A stretch of DNA of 64,000 nucleotides from Pseudidiomarina indica (GTDB lineage Bacteria; Pseudomonadota; Gammaproteobacteria; Enterobacterales; Alteromonadaceae): positions 186,001 through 250,000 of the forward strand of contig JAJUHK010000001.1 in NCBI GenBank assembly GCA_029279945.1, given 5' to 3'. A program made the translations under genes and the position numbers. This document shows, one piece after another, positions 8,644 to 18,298 of this stretch (position 1 is the stretch's first letter; each line of letters starts with the position of its first letter). The notes under the pieces were generated by a model. It saw nothing but the letters and a program-made list of their open reading frames with translations, was not told the origin of the DNA and did no database searches.

Positions 8644-11600
8644 TTAGATTTCACCTGCCTCGCGCATTTCTCGTTCAAGCCGCAACGATTCATCCGCACG
8701 CGGTTTCGTGAAACGTGCAATGGCTAGGTAAAGTACCGGGGTTAGATATAAGGTGAATAACACTGCAAATAACAAACCACCGAAGACAACCCAACCAATA
8801 GCATTACGTGATTCAGCCCCCGCTCCCATTGATAAGATTAGCGGTAGCGCACCAAGTAACGTCGAAACTAAGGTCATCATGATGGGTCGCAAACGAATCT
8901 CGGCTGCGTTTTCAACAGCATCGCGAATTGCTAATCCCCGATCACGTAATTGGTCTGCAAACTCAACGAGTAAGATCGAGTTCTTAGCGACCAATCCAAT
9001 CAACATCACTAACCCGATTTGTGAGTATATATTGATAGATGTACCAGAAATGTACAGCGCAAAGAACGCCGCAGCAACGCCGAACGGCACTGTCGTCATA
9101 ACTACAATGGCAGAGTTAACACTTTCAAACTGCGCTGCTAATACCAGAAATACGATGATTAATGCTAAAACGTACGTCAGGGTCACCTCACGTGATGCCT
9201 CCTCAAAGGCTTCTGCTTCACCGAGTAATATTAAACCAATACCAGATGGCAACTCTTCAGCAGCAAATTGACGCATCTTCATAACCACTTCCTCTAATGG
9301 CATAGAGGTTGGCATTTGAAAGTCAATTTGGATCGCGCGACGCTGAGCACGGCGAGTCAACTCAGCTGGCACCCCTTCTTCCGTGATCGACGTTAAGCTC
9401 GACAATGGCACCAAGCCTGTATTTGAACCGACGTACAGATTTAAAATATCAGTCGGATCGCGTACCAAATCGCGCTGTGCCTGTAGCATGATCGGAACGG
9501 CTTGGTCACCAATATTTAAATCAACAACATCTAATCCGTTAATCGAAGCGCGGAGTGTCGTTGAAATATCGTTTAGCGGCACACCTAGTTCTTCTGCTCG
9601 TTTACGATCAATTTGCACACGTAGCTGTGGTTGTGTTGGTTGATAGCCAATTCGCGGGAAACCCACATCAGGGATTTCTGCTTGCAACCGCGCGGCATAC
9701 TTTTGCGCTGCGCGGAAAATCTCTTCGTAATTCTCCCCCGTTAACGCTAACGATAAACCACCACTTTGACCGCGTAAATTAAGGCTATTTGAACCAAACG
9801 CCCGTCCGGGTGCCCCGGGAATTTGGCTTAACGGACCATTAATCTCTTCAATAATTTGCTGTTGGCTTTTGGTACGTTTATCCCAATCAGTTAGCCGTAC
9901 AGTAATAAAGACTAAGTTTGGATCCCACTGCCCGACCATTGTGTTAATACTGTCCACAGAACCATCGTGAACATAAGGCATGAGAATTTCTTCCATTTGC
10001 CGCGCTTGCCGGTCCATAAAATCGATACCTACGCCATCTGGTCCCCGCGCAAAGATGTTGACCGTTCCACGGTCTTCGGTAGGCATCAACTCGCTATCAA
10101 CAGCAAAATATAAATAGGTAGAATAGCCAGCAATGATAACACTCACGAGCACCACCCAAACACCCTTATCGATTGCCACTTTCAAGGTGTGAACATACCA
10201 ATTACGAAGCTTGATACCGACCCGTTGTAACCAAGTTTCACGGGTGTTTTCCTTCACGGGTAGACGCGCAGTTAATGCTGGCACTAATGACAATGCAACA
10301 AATGATGAAATGACCACCGCAGACGCAAGTACCACCCCAAATTCACGGAATAGCCGCCCTGCCGTTGATGGCAAAAATGCAATCGGCACGAACACTGCCG
10401 CCAATACTGCTGTGGTTGCGACAACGGCGAAGAATACTTCACGCGTACCGACTACTGCCGATGCTCGTGCGCCTAGCCCTAAACCACGACGACGTTGAAT
10501 GTTCTCTGATACCACTATAGCATCGTCGACAATCAGCCCTGTAGCTAAGACCAAGGCCAACAAGGTCAGAATGTTAATCGAGAAGCCAAACAGCCAAATA
10601 ACAGCTAACGCGCCAATGAGTGATATTGGAATTGCTACCGAAGGAACAATGGTGGCGCGCCATGAGCCAATAAATACCCATAATGTTCCAACAACCAATA
10701 GAATCGTTAAGGCTAGCGATGTGAATACCTCTTCCACCGAGCTGCGAATAAACTTCGCATCATCTGAGGTGATAACGATATCCAATTCAGGGTATTGCAC
10801 TCTTAAACGTTCAACTAACGCTATTGTGTTGTCCGAAATCTCGATACTATTCGAACGTGCTTGGCGAATAATACCTAAGCCAATAACAGATTTACCGTCA
10901 AGTCGAGTAATTCCCGAAGCATCGGCTGGCGAGAAAAACACGGTTGCCACGTCACCAACACGAGTGGTTCCACGAATAACAATATTTTCAACGTCGTCAA
11001 CAGTAACTGAGCTGGCGTCTGCACGCACAATGAGCTGCTGGTCGAGTGATTTTAAACTCCCAGCTGGAACGTCAAATGGTGCTTGCCGCAATACATTAGC
11101 CACTTCCGAGACAGTAATCTGATAACTGGCTAACATTAGCGGATCCAAAATAACCCGCATCACCCGACGGCGCTCACCGTTTAAACGTACATCGGCTACC
11201 CCAGGGATACTGAGAAACTGCGGAGATAAGTCAGTTCGCACTCGTTCGGTTAACGTTTCAAGATCCAATGTATCACTTGAAATTGCTAGGGAAACAACCG
11301 CTTGCGCATTATTATCGGCTTTGATAATGGCGACGTTTTCAACATCATCAGGTAAGCGGCGTTGCACCTGGCTAACGGCCTCACGCATTTCGTTCGCCGC
11401 ATTATCTAAATCAATACCTGGGCGAAATTCAACCATAATACGCGAACTGCCCTCTTCACTTGAGGCTCGAATTTGCTTCACACCGCTAACTCGAGCTGCC
11501 GCGCCTTCTAAGATACTAGTTACCTCGGTATCAACGGTTTCTGGTGCAGCTCCGGGGAAGGTTGCAGTCACCGTGACGATGGGACGATCAACATCTGGTA

Positions 11601-11730
11601 ACTCCCGTACTTCCACTCCTTTTAGGGCGGCGTAACCGGCGATAATAATCAGAAGGTTTAATACGACGATTAAAATCGGACGACGAATGGCCAGTGATGG
11701 CAAATCATTCAGATGCGGTGACAATTTCAT
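8644..11730 (-). CDS. RND multidrug efflux permease, HAE1/AcrB family
   Basis: A 1028-residue inner-membrane RND transporter in the usual size range. The layout is standard: N-terminal membrane helix, large periplasmic loop, helices 2-6, a second periplasmic loop, and a C-terminal helix block. Proton-relay residues are visible as the paired Asp of GLIVDDAIVVSENI (helix 4, about residue 400) and the Lys of GLVAKNSILLVEF (helix 10, about residue 930). It exports drugs or other amphiphiles by proton antiport with the membrane-fusion protein encoded upstream, whose stop overlaps this start as TAATG. No outer-membrane channel gene is nearby, so a TolC-like protein must come from elsewhere. Substrates cannot be assigned from sequence. 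Confidence 0.93.
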   Translation of the reverse strand: MKLSPHLNDLPSLAIRRPILIVVLNLLIIIAGYAALKGVEVRELPDVDRPIVTVTATFPGAAPETVDTEVTSILEGAAARVSGVKQIRASSEEGSSRIMVEFRPGIDLDNAANEMREAVSQVQRRLPDDVENVAIIKADNNAQAVVSLAISSDTLDLETLTERVRTDLSPQFLSIPGVADVRLNGERRRVMRVILDPLMLASYQITVSEVANVLRQAPFDVPAGSLKSLDQQLIVRADASSVTVDDVENIVIRGTTRVGDVATVFFSPADASGITRLDGKSVIGLGIIRQARSNSIEISDNTIALVERLRVQYPELDIVITSDDAKFIRSSVEEVFTSLALTILLVVGTLWVFIGSWRATIVPSVAIPISLIGALAVIWLFGFSINILTLLALVLATGLIVDDAIVVSENIQRRRGLGLGARASAVVGTREVFFAVVATTAVLAAVFVPIAFLPSTAGRLFREFGVVLASAVVISSFVALSLVPALTARLPVKENTRETWLQRVGIKLRNWYVHTLKVAIDKGVWVVLVSVIIAGYSTYLYFAVDSELMPTEDRGTVNIFARGPDGVGIDFMDRQARQMEEILMPYVHDGSVDSINTMVGQWDPNLVFITVRLTDWDKRTKSQQQIIEEINGPLSQIPGAPGRAFGSNSLNLRGQSGGLSLALTGENYEEIFRAAQKYAARLQAEIPDVGFPRIGYQPTQPQLRVQIDRKRAEELGVPLNDISTTLRASINGLDVVDLNIGDQAVPIMLQAQRDLVRDPTDILNLYVGSNTGLVPLSSLTSITEEGVPAELTRRAQRRAIQIDFQMPTSMPLEEVVMKMRQFAAEELPSGIGLILLGEAEAFEEASREVTLTYVLALIIVFLVLAAQFESVNSAIVVMTTVPFGVAAAFFALYISGTSINIYSQIGLVMLIGLVAKNSILLVEFADQLRDRGLAIRDAVENAAEIRLRPIMMTLVSTLLGALPLILSMGAGAESRNAIGWVVFGGLLFAVLFTLYLTPVLYLAIARFTKPRADESLRLEREMREAGEI

Positions 11731-12776
11731 TAGGGTGCCTCCGCGCCGATATCACGTACGGCTTGACCATGCCGTAAGCTTTGAATACCTTCCACAATGA
11801 GCGTATCACCGAGCTGTATAGCTCCTTCAACTAGGATACGTCCAGCGAGCCGCTGTTGGATGTTAACATTTACGCGATGTGCTTTACCCTCTTTCTCCAG
11901 CCAGATATAAGCACCATCGGTGCTCCACATAAGCGCAGACTCCGGTACCACCGCAAAATTGTCACCATAATATGTCAGGCCAATACGGAAGCTCATACCA
12001 GGTCGGTATAGATCTTGACCATTATCAACTGCCGCTCGTACCCGAATCGTACGATCCGTCATGTTGATGCGTGAGTCCACCTCAACAATTTCAGCTGGAA
12101 TTGTCGTGTTCCGATTCGCCCATGGCCGTACTTGCAATTCAGCACCCAACAACAGCAACTCTAGAGCTGCTTCTGGTGCATTAAAATCAATATGCAGTTG
12201 GTCACGCTGATCAATTGTGGTAATCAATGTTTGAGTGGTAATCCGATCGCCCGGTTCTACATCAGTAATACCTACAATACCATCAAAAGGTGCTTTGACC
12301 TGGCGATCTTCGTAAGCAACTTCTGCTTCCCGTAAAGCAACTTTCATTAAATCACGTGCGGTGATGGCCTGATCTAACTCACTCTGCGCGATAGCTCCTT
12401 GTTGCCGACTTGTTGTTAGGCGTTTAACGGTACGTTCAGCATCTTCTAACTGAATGCGCGCACGTTCTAAATTAACCTGCTGTTGCCGATCGTCTAGACG
12501 CACTAACACGTCGCCTTTTTTGACACGTTGCCCTGGCTTGAAATTGACTTCAAGCACTAAGTCATTGACTGCCGGATATAACGCTACTGAACGTTTTGCT
12601 TCGGCATAGCCAACCGCTTCCACATGCCGTTGAATTCTTTCAAAACCAATAGGTTGCGTAATGACTACCGCCGCCCGATCTGCACCACCCCATTGTTGTG
12701 CCACAGCGTTGGGTAGCAACAGTCCGGTGCTAACGACAAGCGTCCCTATAACAACAATCCGATTTAACCACTGCAT
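11730..12776 (-). CDS. RND efflux periplasmic adaptor (membrane-fusion protein)
   Basis: A 348-residue HlyD/AcrA-type adaptor with an N-terminal signal/anchor segment ending VAQQWGG. A lipoyl-like half-motif (NFKPGQRVKKGDVLVRLDDRQ) opens the hairpin. A helical hairpin rich in Glu, Arg and Gln follows (about residues 95-145), then the second lipoyl half (VKAPFDGIVGITDVEPGDRI) and beta-barrel and membrane-proximal domains. It links the RND pump to an outer-membrane channel. AGGGA stands 6 nt before the ATG. The first gene of a two-gene operon with the pump, joined by a 1-bp TAATG overlap. Confidence 0.92.
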   Translation of the reverse strand: MQWLNRIVVIGTLVVSTGLLLPNAVAQQWGGADRAAVVITQPIGFERIQRHVEAVGYAEAKRSVALYPAVNDLVLEVNFKPGQRVKKGDVLVRLDDRQQQVNLERARIQLEDAERTVKRLTTSRQQGAIAQSELDQAITARDLMKVALREAEVAYEDRQVKAPFDGIVGITDVEPGDRITTQTLITTIDQRDQLHIDFNAPEAALELLLLGAELQVRPWANRNTTIPAEIVEVDSRINMTDRTIRVRAAVDNGQDLYRPGMSFRIGLTYYGDNFAVVPESALMWSTDGAYIWLEKEGKAHRVNVNIQQRLAGRILVEGAIQLGDTLIVEGIQSLRHGQAVRDIGAEAP

Positions 12777-12848
12777 GTATTGTCCCTATTACGGAAGAGG
12801 AAGAGTTAGAAATTAAGTATCTGTATTGTTATTGTCGCAAATCAGATC

Positions 12849-12881
12849 AAAAAAGGTCGATCATCTTCGATGAACGACCTT
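12849..12881 (-). terminator. Terminator after the stomatin-like gene
   Basis: On the minus strand AAGGTCG pairs with CGACCTT around a partly paired loop, followed by TTTTTT. It lies 31 bp beyond the stop of the SPFH gene and closes the lipoprotein-nfeD-SPFH unit. Confidence 0.8.
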
Positions 12882-12912
12882 CATTTTACGCCAGTTAGAT
12901 TATGATCGACAG

Positions 12913-13839
12913 TTAGGACTTTTTCTTAATGATTTCAGTTAAACCGGCGACTGCGCTACCGATATCTGCCAACTGTGCAGGCAGGATAAGTGTATTGGCT
13001 TCTTTAGCGAGATTACCGAATTCCTTAACATATTGTTCAGCAACACGTAAACTTACTGCATCTTGACCACCAGGTTGTTGAATTGCTTGTGCAATTTTTG
13101 TCAAACCTTCTGCCGTTGCCGCTGCAATAAGCTCAATTTCACGCGCGCGCCCTTCAGCTTCATTTATTTGTTTTTGCTTTTCAGCTTCTGACAAGTTAAT
13201 GATTTCCTGTTTTTGGCCTTCGGACACGTTAATCATCGCCTGCCGTTCACCCTCAGACTTTGCAATAGCCGCGCGCCGTTCTCGCTCAGCACGCATTTGC
13301 TGTTCTAAGGCATCCTTAATGCTCAACGGTAATTCGATATCAGAAATTTCATAGCGAAGAACCTTAATACCCCATGGCGTTGCTGCTTCATCAAGAGCTT
13401 GCACCACGACTTCATTAATTCGTGCCCGCTCTTCAAAGGTTTTATCCAAATCTGTTTGGCCAATGATGGAACGCATCGTAGTTTGCGCAAGCTGTGATGC
13501 AGCGTAACGATAGTTATTAATACCGTAACTGGCCTTATGCGCATCAACCACCTGAATATAAAGTACACCGTTAATCCCAACTTGGATATTGTCACGAGTT
13601 ACGCAGGCTTGACGCTCTACGTCAATGACTTCTTCTTTTAAGGTGTGTTGGTAGGCAACCTTATCAACGAATGGAATAAGAAAGTGGAAGCCAGAATCTA
13701 AAGTACGATTATATTTACCTAGTCGTTCAACGACATAGTTAGAGCGTTGCGGCACAATACGCGCTGATTTGAGAATGACTATAACTACAGCAACAGCAAA
13801 CCCAAGCGCTAAAACTGTTTCAAGGGAGATCGTATTCAT
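12913..13839 (-). CDS. qmcA: SPFH/band-7 (stomatin-like) membrane protein, QmcA type
   Basis: A 308-residue protein with one N-terminal membrane helix (about residues 7-25), then the SPFH domain (RIVPQRSNYVVERLGKY through YEISDIELP). A long Glu/Arg/Ala-rich coiled coil follows (about residues 175-250) and a C-terminal oligomerisation region. Such proteins form large rings or microdomains in the inner membrane and are nearly always paired with an NfeD-family partner, as here (gene ends 2 bp upstream). E. coli QmcA with YbbJ is the closest familiar pair, and QmcA is linked to FtsH. The exact role here is inferred. Confidence 0.88.
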   Translation of the reverse strand: MNTISLETVLALGFAVAVVIVILKSARIVPQRSNYVVERLGKYNRTLDSGFHFLIPFVDKVAYQHTLKEEVIDVERQACVTRDNIQVGINGVLYIQVVDAHKASYGINNYRYAASQLAQTTMRSIIGQTDLDKTFEERARINEVVVQALDEAATPWGIKVLRYEISDIELPLSIKDALEQQMRAERERRAAIAKSEGERQAMINVSEGQKQEIINLSEAEKQKQINEAEGRAREIELIAAATAEGLTKIAQAIQQPGGQDAVSLRVAEQYVKEFGNLAKEANTLILPAQLADIGSAVAGLTEIIKKKS

Positions 13840-13841
13840 TC

Positions 13842-14306
13842 TTATTCCTCATTATTTGCAGCCACATGACGTTCTTTTTGAACCGTCAGTTGTATCCCTT
13901 TGTTGGCGACGACCCACGCAGTGTCACCTTCTTTCAATTCATCTTCAGAAAATGCATCCCATTGAACGCCGTTAAGCAATACACGGCCAGCACCATGTTG
14001 AAACGTTTTAACGACTTTGACACGTGCTCCAATATCGCGTTGGAAATTAGGCTTTGCTGGATCGGTATCAGCAGTGTAACCGATGAACCACGCCTTTAAT
14101 CGTCCCCGAGCAACGAGTAGTAGCACTAAACTACTAATTCCGAAAATTGCAAATTGAGTTGAGTAATCCTCAATTACGCCCCAGTGTAACAATAAGCCAG
14201 TAAGTAATGCGCCAAGCCCGATAAATACAGCAACTATACTGGTGAGTAGCAACTCCGAAATAATCAGTAAAATACCGATTATGATCCATATAAGTGCAAC
14301 CGACAT
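13842..14306 (-). CDS. NfeD-like membrane protein (YbbJ type)
   Basis: A 154-residue protein with three hydrophobic segments in the first ~75 residues (ALIWIIIGILLIISELLL, IVAVFIGLGALLTGLLL, FAIFGISSLVLLLVA). A soluble OB-fold domain follows, with GARVKVVKTFQHGAGRVLLNG and DTAWVV, typical of NfeD C-terminal domains. I chose ATG at 14306 because GAGGAG stands 4 nt before it and this start gives the size of E. coli YbbJ. A longer frame from 14384 would add an unlikely 26-residue leader. It is the partner of the adjacent SPFH protein. Confidence 0.87.
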   Translation of the reverse strand: MSVALIWIIIGILLIISELLLTSIVAVFIGLGALLTGLLLHWGVIEDYSTQFAIFGISSLVLLLVARGRLKAWFIGYTADTDPAKPNFQRDIGARVKVVKTFQHGAGRVLLNGVQWDAFSEDELKEGDTAWVVANKGIQLTVQKERHVAANNEE

Positions 14307-14380
14307 AACGCTCCTCTCGTGATCAGTATTAATAGCCAAGCATAGCACTACCGCGGCAAAAACACTTTGGCAAAGTTGTT

Positions 14381-14773
14381 TCAATTAGTTTCCGTGACAA
14401 ACTCAAACTGATAATGACCTTGAGTGCCCGTGCTTTCATCATTCCATGGAATCGTCATTTGCCAACGCATCTGTGGATCACTGCAGGCACCCAGCCATAA
14501 TTCTGCGCGCCACTCAGTTGCCGTCACCTGTTCCACCACCACTGGTATAGTGCCCATATACATGGATACCCCCGCAATGATTCCCCGTTTTAACTCGATT
14601 TCCGGAGCCACAGTAAAGATTACGGTGAACGGCGCCTCAACACGAGGTTGATCCGGATCAAAAATATGGCGGATTTTTTCGTTTGAACTATTCTCGTAAA
14701 CAAGTGGCGCTGGTTTACATGAAATCAACATAGTGCTGCTCAATAGCACGAAAATAAAGACCTTAACGTTCAT
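14381..14773 (-). CDS. Small predicted lipoprotein, unknown function
   Basis: A 130-residue protein with a short signal peptide and lipobox LISC (Cys19), so a lipoprotein is predicted. The next residue is Lys, not Asp, which suggests outer-membrane sorting by the Lol +2 rule. The mature part contains an Ig-like alternation of short hydrophobic strands (FTVIFTVAPEI, WRAELWLGACSD, YQFEFVTE). I do not recognise a named family. It lies upstream of the nfeD-SPFH pair and is divergent from ccoN. The sequence 'PFTVIFTVAPEIELKRG' and the final acidic part vaguely recall CcoH/FixH-like beta domains, but I cannot support that. Confidence 0.7.
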   Translation of the reverse strand: MNVKVFIFVLLSSTMLISCKPAPLVYENSSNEKIRHIFDPDQPRVEAPFTVIFTVAPEIELKRGIIAGVSMYMGTIPVVVEQVTATEWRAELWLGACSDPQMRWQMTIPWNDESTGTQGHYQFEFVTETN

Positions 14774-14996
14774 GCGGATAATTTTACACCGTTAAAATTG
14801 CTATGAATGAATCGGTTAAAAAACCAGCGAAACCTTGTAGGGCGCTATTTTTCTAGTTTTCAACCTGTTTTTCTTGGTTCAAAACTCGTAAAATACGAAT
14901 GTTTGTCAAACTACCGATAAGGGAACGGACAGGCAACCAATAATTTGTCACGTTACTCTGTCAATAACTTTCAGAGCATCAACGCGGAAAACAAAA

Positions 14997-16469
14997 ATGA
15001 GCCAAACGAATCCACTACAAATAGAATACAACCTGAAAGTCGTACGGCAATTTGCCATTGCGACTGTTATTTGGGGAATTATTGGCATGGCAGTTGGGGT
15101 TCTTATTGCAGCCCAGCTGATCTGGCCAGAGTTAAACTTTGAGACGCCGTGGCTAACCTACTCTCGGTTACGTCCATTGCACACCAACGCGGTGATTTTT
15201 GCGTTTGGTACCTCAGCTCTAATGGGAACATCGTTTTATGTGGTTCAAAAAACCTGTAAAACGGCTCTGTTCTCCAACAAACTTGCTAGCTTTGTGTTTT
15301 GGGGATGGCAAGCCGTTATTTTAGCGGCTGTGATTACCCTGCCACTAGGCTTAACAAGTTCAAAAGAATATGCTGAACTAGAATGGCCTATCGATATCTT
15401 GATTGCGCTGGTTTGGGTTGCGTATATCATCGTGTTCTTCGGTACCTTAGTGAAGCGAACCACCTCACACATTTATGTTGCGAACTGGTTCTACGGCGGC
15501 TTTATCGTTACGATTGCAGTTTTGCACATTGTAAATAGCATGGCTGTTCCAGTATCCTTTACTAAGTCCTACAGCCTCTATGCTGGTGCTACGGACGCCA
15601 TGGTACAATGGTGGTATGGCCATAACGCGGTAGGTTTCCTGCTCACCGCTGGCTTCTTAGGGATGATGTATTACTTCGTACCTAAGCAAGCTGAACGGCC
15701 AGTTTATTCTTATCGCTTATCGGTAGTTCACTTCTGGGCATTGATTTCGCTCTATATCTGGGCTGGTCCTCACCACCTTCACTACACCGCATTACCTGAC
15801 TGGACTCAGTCTTTAGGTATGGTGATGTCAGTGATTCTATTTGTGCCATCTTGGGGGGGAATGATTAACGGTATCATGACCTTATCAGGTGCGTGGCATA
15901 AGCTGAAAACTGATCCAATCTTACGATTCTTGATTGTTTCATTGTCTTTCTACGGTATGTCAACGTTCGAAGGCCCAATGATGTCAATCAAATCAGTAAA
16001 CGCCCTCTCACACTACACTGACTGGACCGTTGGTCACGTTCACTCAGGGGCCTTAGGTTGGGTTGCGATGATTACCATCGGCTCTATGTATTACTTGATT
16101 CCACGGCTGTGGAACCAAACTCAAATGCATAACGTCCGTTGGATCAACATCCACTTCTGGCTGCACACCATAGGTGTCGTTCTGTACATCGTTGCATTGT
16201 GGATTTCTGGTGTTATGCAAGGTCTGATGTGGCGTGCAGTGAACGCTACTGATGGAACCTTAACCTACAGCTTCGTTGAAAGTGTTGTCGCGTCATATCC
16301 ATTCTGGTTCATCCGGTTTGTGGGTGGCTTGTTTATTGTCGCAGGTATGGTGTTAATGGCAGTTAACGTTTATCGGACAATTCGTGCTGGCAAACCAACC
16401 GTTGAATATGTAAACGCGCCAGTAGCAACTAACAGCCCTGCGCCAAGCGCAGCAACTCAGTCTGCTTAA
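14997..16469 (+). CDS. ccoN: cbb3-type cytochrome c oxidase subunit I (CcoN)
   Basis: The 490-residue catalytic subunit of the high-affinity cbb3 terminal oxidase. About twelve membrane helices are seen. Haem-copper ligand motifs are LHTNAV (low-spin haem His, about residue 60), [10 protein letters not shown] (CuB helix), GPHHLHYT and [10 protein letters not shown] (haem b3 and b ligands). It reduces O2 at low oxygen tension. The ATG has only a weak GGAA upstream. The 223-bp gap to the divergent lipoprotein gene holds its promoter, but I see no FNR/ANR box (TTGAT-N4-ATCAA) there. First gene of ccoNOQP. Confidence 0.97.
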   Translation: MSQTNPLQIEYNLKVVRQFAIATVIWGIIGMAVGVLIAAQLIWPELNFETPWLTYSRLRPLHTNAVIFAFGTSALMGTSFYVVQKTCKTALFSNKLASFVFWGWQAVILAAVITLPLGLTSSKEYAELEWPIDILIALVWVAYIIVFFGTLVKRTTSHIYVANWFYGGFIVTIAVLHIVNSMAVPVSFTKSYSLYAGATDAMVQWWYGHNAVGFLLTAGFLGMMYYFVPKQAERPVYSYRLSVVHFWALISLYIWAGPHHLHYTALPDWTQSLGMVMSVILFVPSWGGMINGIMTLSGAWHKLKTDPILRFLIVSLSFYGMSTFEGPMMSIKSVNALSHYTDWTVGHVHSGALGWVAMITIGSMYYLIPRLWNQTQMHNVRWINIHFWLHTIGVVLYIVALWISGVMQGLMWRAVNATDGTLTYSFVESVVASYPFWFIRFVGGLFIVAGMVLMAVNVYRTIRAGKPTVEYVNAPVATNSPAPSAATQSA

Positions 16470-16481
16470 GGAGTCGATGTA

Positions 16482-17102
16482 ATGAGCAAGAACATTAAGC
16501 ATTCATTTGTTGAAAAGCGTGTGGGGTGGTTAGCGGTATTTATGACGTTGGCTATCTCAATCGGTGGTCTCGTTGAAATCACTCCGCTACTGTTCCAAAA
16601 ACAGACCAATGAACCTGTGATTGGTTTAAAACCATACACTGCACTCGAAATGGAAGGTCGTGACATTTATATCCGTGAAGGATGTAACAACTGCCACAGC
16701 CAAATGATTCGTCCATTCCGTTCTGAAACTGAGCGTTATGGTCACTACTCACTTGCTGGTGAGCACGTTTGGGAGCGCCCTTTCCTTTGGGGTTCAAAGC
16801 GTACAGGCCCTGACCTTGCGCGTGTTGGTGGACGTTATAGTGACGAATGGCACTATGTTCACTTAATGAACCCTCGTGATGTTGTTCCAGAATCAAACAT
16901 GCCAGCGTTTCCATGGCTTGCAGATAATGTATTAGATGGCAAATTGACCGCTAAAAAACTTGAAGTATTCCGGTCATTTGGTGTGCCGTACACCGATGAA
17001 GACATCGCTGGCGCCCAAGCTGCTGTTGCAGGTAAAACTGAAATGGAAGCTTTGATTGCCTATTTGCAAGTTCTTGGAACTGGTTTAACGCAGGCTAAGT
17101 AA
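16482..17102 (+). CDS. ccoO: cbb3 oxidase subunit II (CcoO), monohaem cytochrome c
   Basis: A 206-residue membrane-anchored cytochrome c of the cbb3 oxidase. It has an N-terminal membrane helix ([19 protein letters not shown]) and a haem-binding CxxCH motif in [13 protein letters not shown] (about residues 70-75), with the distal Met in [10 protein letters not shown]. It passes electrons from CcoP to CcoN. GGAG precedes the ATG at good spacing. It sits 12 bp after ccoN and 1 bp before ccoQ. Confidence 0.97.
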   Translation: MSKNIKHSFVEKRVGWLAVFMTLAISIGGLVEITPLLFQKQTNEPVIGLKPYTALEMEGRDIYIREGCNNCHSQMIRPFRSETERYGHYSLAGEHVWERPFLWGSKRTGPDLARVGGRYSDEWHYVHLMNPRDVVPESNMPAFPWLADNVLDGKLTAKKLEVFRSFGVPYTDEDIAGAQAAVAGKTEMEALIAYLQVLGTGLTQAK

Positions 17103-17103
17103 G

Positions 17104-17295
17104 ATGGATTACATCACTTGGCGTAGTTTTTACACCGTATTAGTTTTCGTACTGTTTATCGGTGTGGTTTGGTGGGCATACAGTAAAAGTCAAAAAAAGA
17201 ACTTTGATGAGGCCGCTAACTCCATTTTTGACGACGAACAACCATCGTCAATGACCAGCGACAGTACTGAACAGGAGTCGAAGAATAATGAGTAG
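17104..17295 (+). CDS. ccoQ: cbb3 oxidase small subunit CcoQ
   Basis: A 63-residue protein with a single membrane helix (FYTVLVFVLFIGVVWWAYS) and a hydrophilic acidic tail, as expected for CcoQ (FixQ), which stabilises the cbb3 complex. It lies between ccoO and ccoP; its stop overlaps the ccoP start by 8 bp (ATGAGTAG), so the two are probably translationally coupled. Confidence 0.93.
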   Translation: MDYITWRSFYTVLVFVLFIGVVWWAYSKSQKKNFDEAANSIFDDEQPSSMTSDSTEQESKNNE

Positions 17296-18235
17296 CTTCT
17301 GGAGTGCATGGATTATTGTCCTAACCCTAGCCTTCTTGGTGTTTATCATTTGGTTGTTACGTTGGAACATGTCCAACTACACCGGCATTAAGGAAGGCGA
17401 ATTAATGGACCACGAGTACGATGGTATCGTGGAAATTAACAACCCAATGCCGAAGTGGTGGACCATTCTATTTTGGATCACCATTGTGTGGGGTTTTATT
17501 TATCTGGCGTTATACCCTGGTTTAGGAAACTTCAAAGGCCTATTAGGCTGGAGTAGTTCAAACCAGCACGTACGTTCACTTGACGAATCACGGCAGGCTA
17601 CAGAAGAAGCTCGTGCCGCTGGTTTGATTGTTGAATACGACCGCCAAGTCGATCAAGCCGAAGAAAAATTCGGCCCAATCTTTACTGCCCTATCACAACG
17701 CCCAATTGAAGAATTGGCAAAAGATGAAGAAGCAGTAAAAATCGGTCAACGGTTGTTTATTCAAAACTGTGCCCAGTGTCATGGTTCAAATGCCATGGGC
17801 GGCAAAGGCTTCCCCAACTTGACCGATAACGATTGGTTATACGGTGGTAGCCCTGAGCAAATTAAACACTCCATTATGGAAGGTCGTGTCGGCTTAATGC
17901 CACCACAAAGTCAGTTTAACGATCGTCAAGTGACTGAATTGGCCCACTATGTAATGAGCTTAAGTGGTCGCAAGGTTGATCCTGAACTGGCTAAAGCTGG
18001 CGAAGCAAACTTTATCGTTTGTGCTGCTTGTCACGGTATGGACGGCAAAGGTAATTATGCGCTTGGTGCCCCTAACTTGACCGATAACATCTGGTTATAC
18101 GGTGGTTCTCAAGACGCTATTGAAGAAACCATTCGTAATGGCCGTAACGGTGTCATGCCTGCCTGGAAAGATATCCTCGGAGAGGATAAAATTCACGTTA
18201 TTAGTTCGTACGTCTACGGACTATCGCAGGACTAA
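17288..18235 (+). CDS. ccoP: cbb3 oxidase subunit III (CcoP), dihaem cytochrome c
   Basis: A 315-residue membrane cytochrome c with two N-terminal hydrophobic segments (about residues 5-25 and 55-80) and two CxxCH haem sites, NCAQCHG (about 162) and VCAACHG (about 248). Each is followed by a NLTDNxWLYGGS repeat, so the two haem domains look like a tandem duplication. It accepts electrons from soluble cytochrome c and passes them to CcoO. The gene is followed immediately by a strong terminator. ccoG, which commonly follows ccoP in gammaproteobacteria, is absent. Confidence 0.96.
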   Translation: MSSFWSAWIIVLTLAFLVFIIWLLRWNMSNYTGIKEGELMDHEYDGIVEINNPMPKWWTILFWITIVWGFIYLALYPGLGNFKGLLGWSSSNQHVRSLDESRQATEEARAAGLIVEYDRQVDQAEEKFGPIFTALSQRPIEELAKDEEAVKIGQRLFIQNCAQCHGSNAMGGKGFPNLTDNDWLYGGSPEQIKHSIMEGRVGLMPPQSQFNDRQVTELAHYVMSLSGRKVDPELAKAGEANFIVCAACHGMDGKGNYALGAPNLTDNIWLYGGSQDAIEETIRNGRNGVMPAWKDILGEDKIHVISSYVYGLSQD

Positions 18236-18236
18236 T

Positions 18237-18270
18237 AAAAAAACCCCGCTCCTGCGGGGTTTTTCTTTTT
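18237..18270 (+). terminator. Terminator between ccoP and fixH
   Basis: The stem ACCCCGC/GCGGGGT has a 4-nt loop, preceded by an A-run and followed by TTTTCTTTTT. It sits within the 63-bp gap between ccoNOQP and the assembly genes, so read-through would set a lower level of fixH-ccoI-ccoS unless they have their own promoter. Confidence 0.92.
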
Positions 18271-18298
18271 ACACGAATCAAATTGAGGTTCCTAGCCC

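Noticed and set aside
8753..9271. A 172-codon open frame antisense to the RND pump 3' half
   Set aside because: Low-complexity Asn/Thr/Ala composition typical of a shadow frame; no start signal.
10211..11122. Long open frames antisense to the RND pump gene (95 and 207 codons)
   Set aside because: They are frame shadows of a strongly conserved transporter gene, have no ribosome-binding sites and no family features.
14774..14996. FNR box or the GTTTGTCAAAC palindrome (14901-14911) as a ccoN regulator
   Set aside because: No TTGAT-N4-ATCAA match; the 11-bp palindrome is too short and shows no link to a known regulator.
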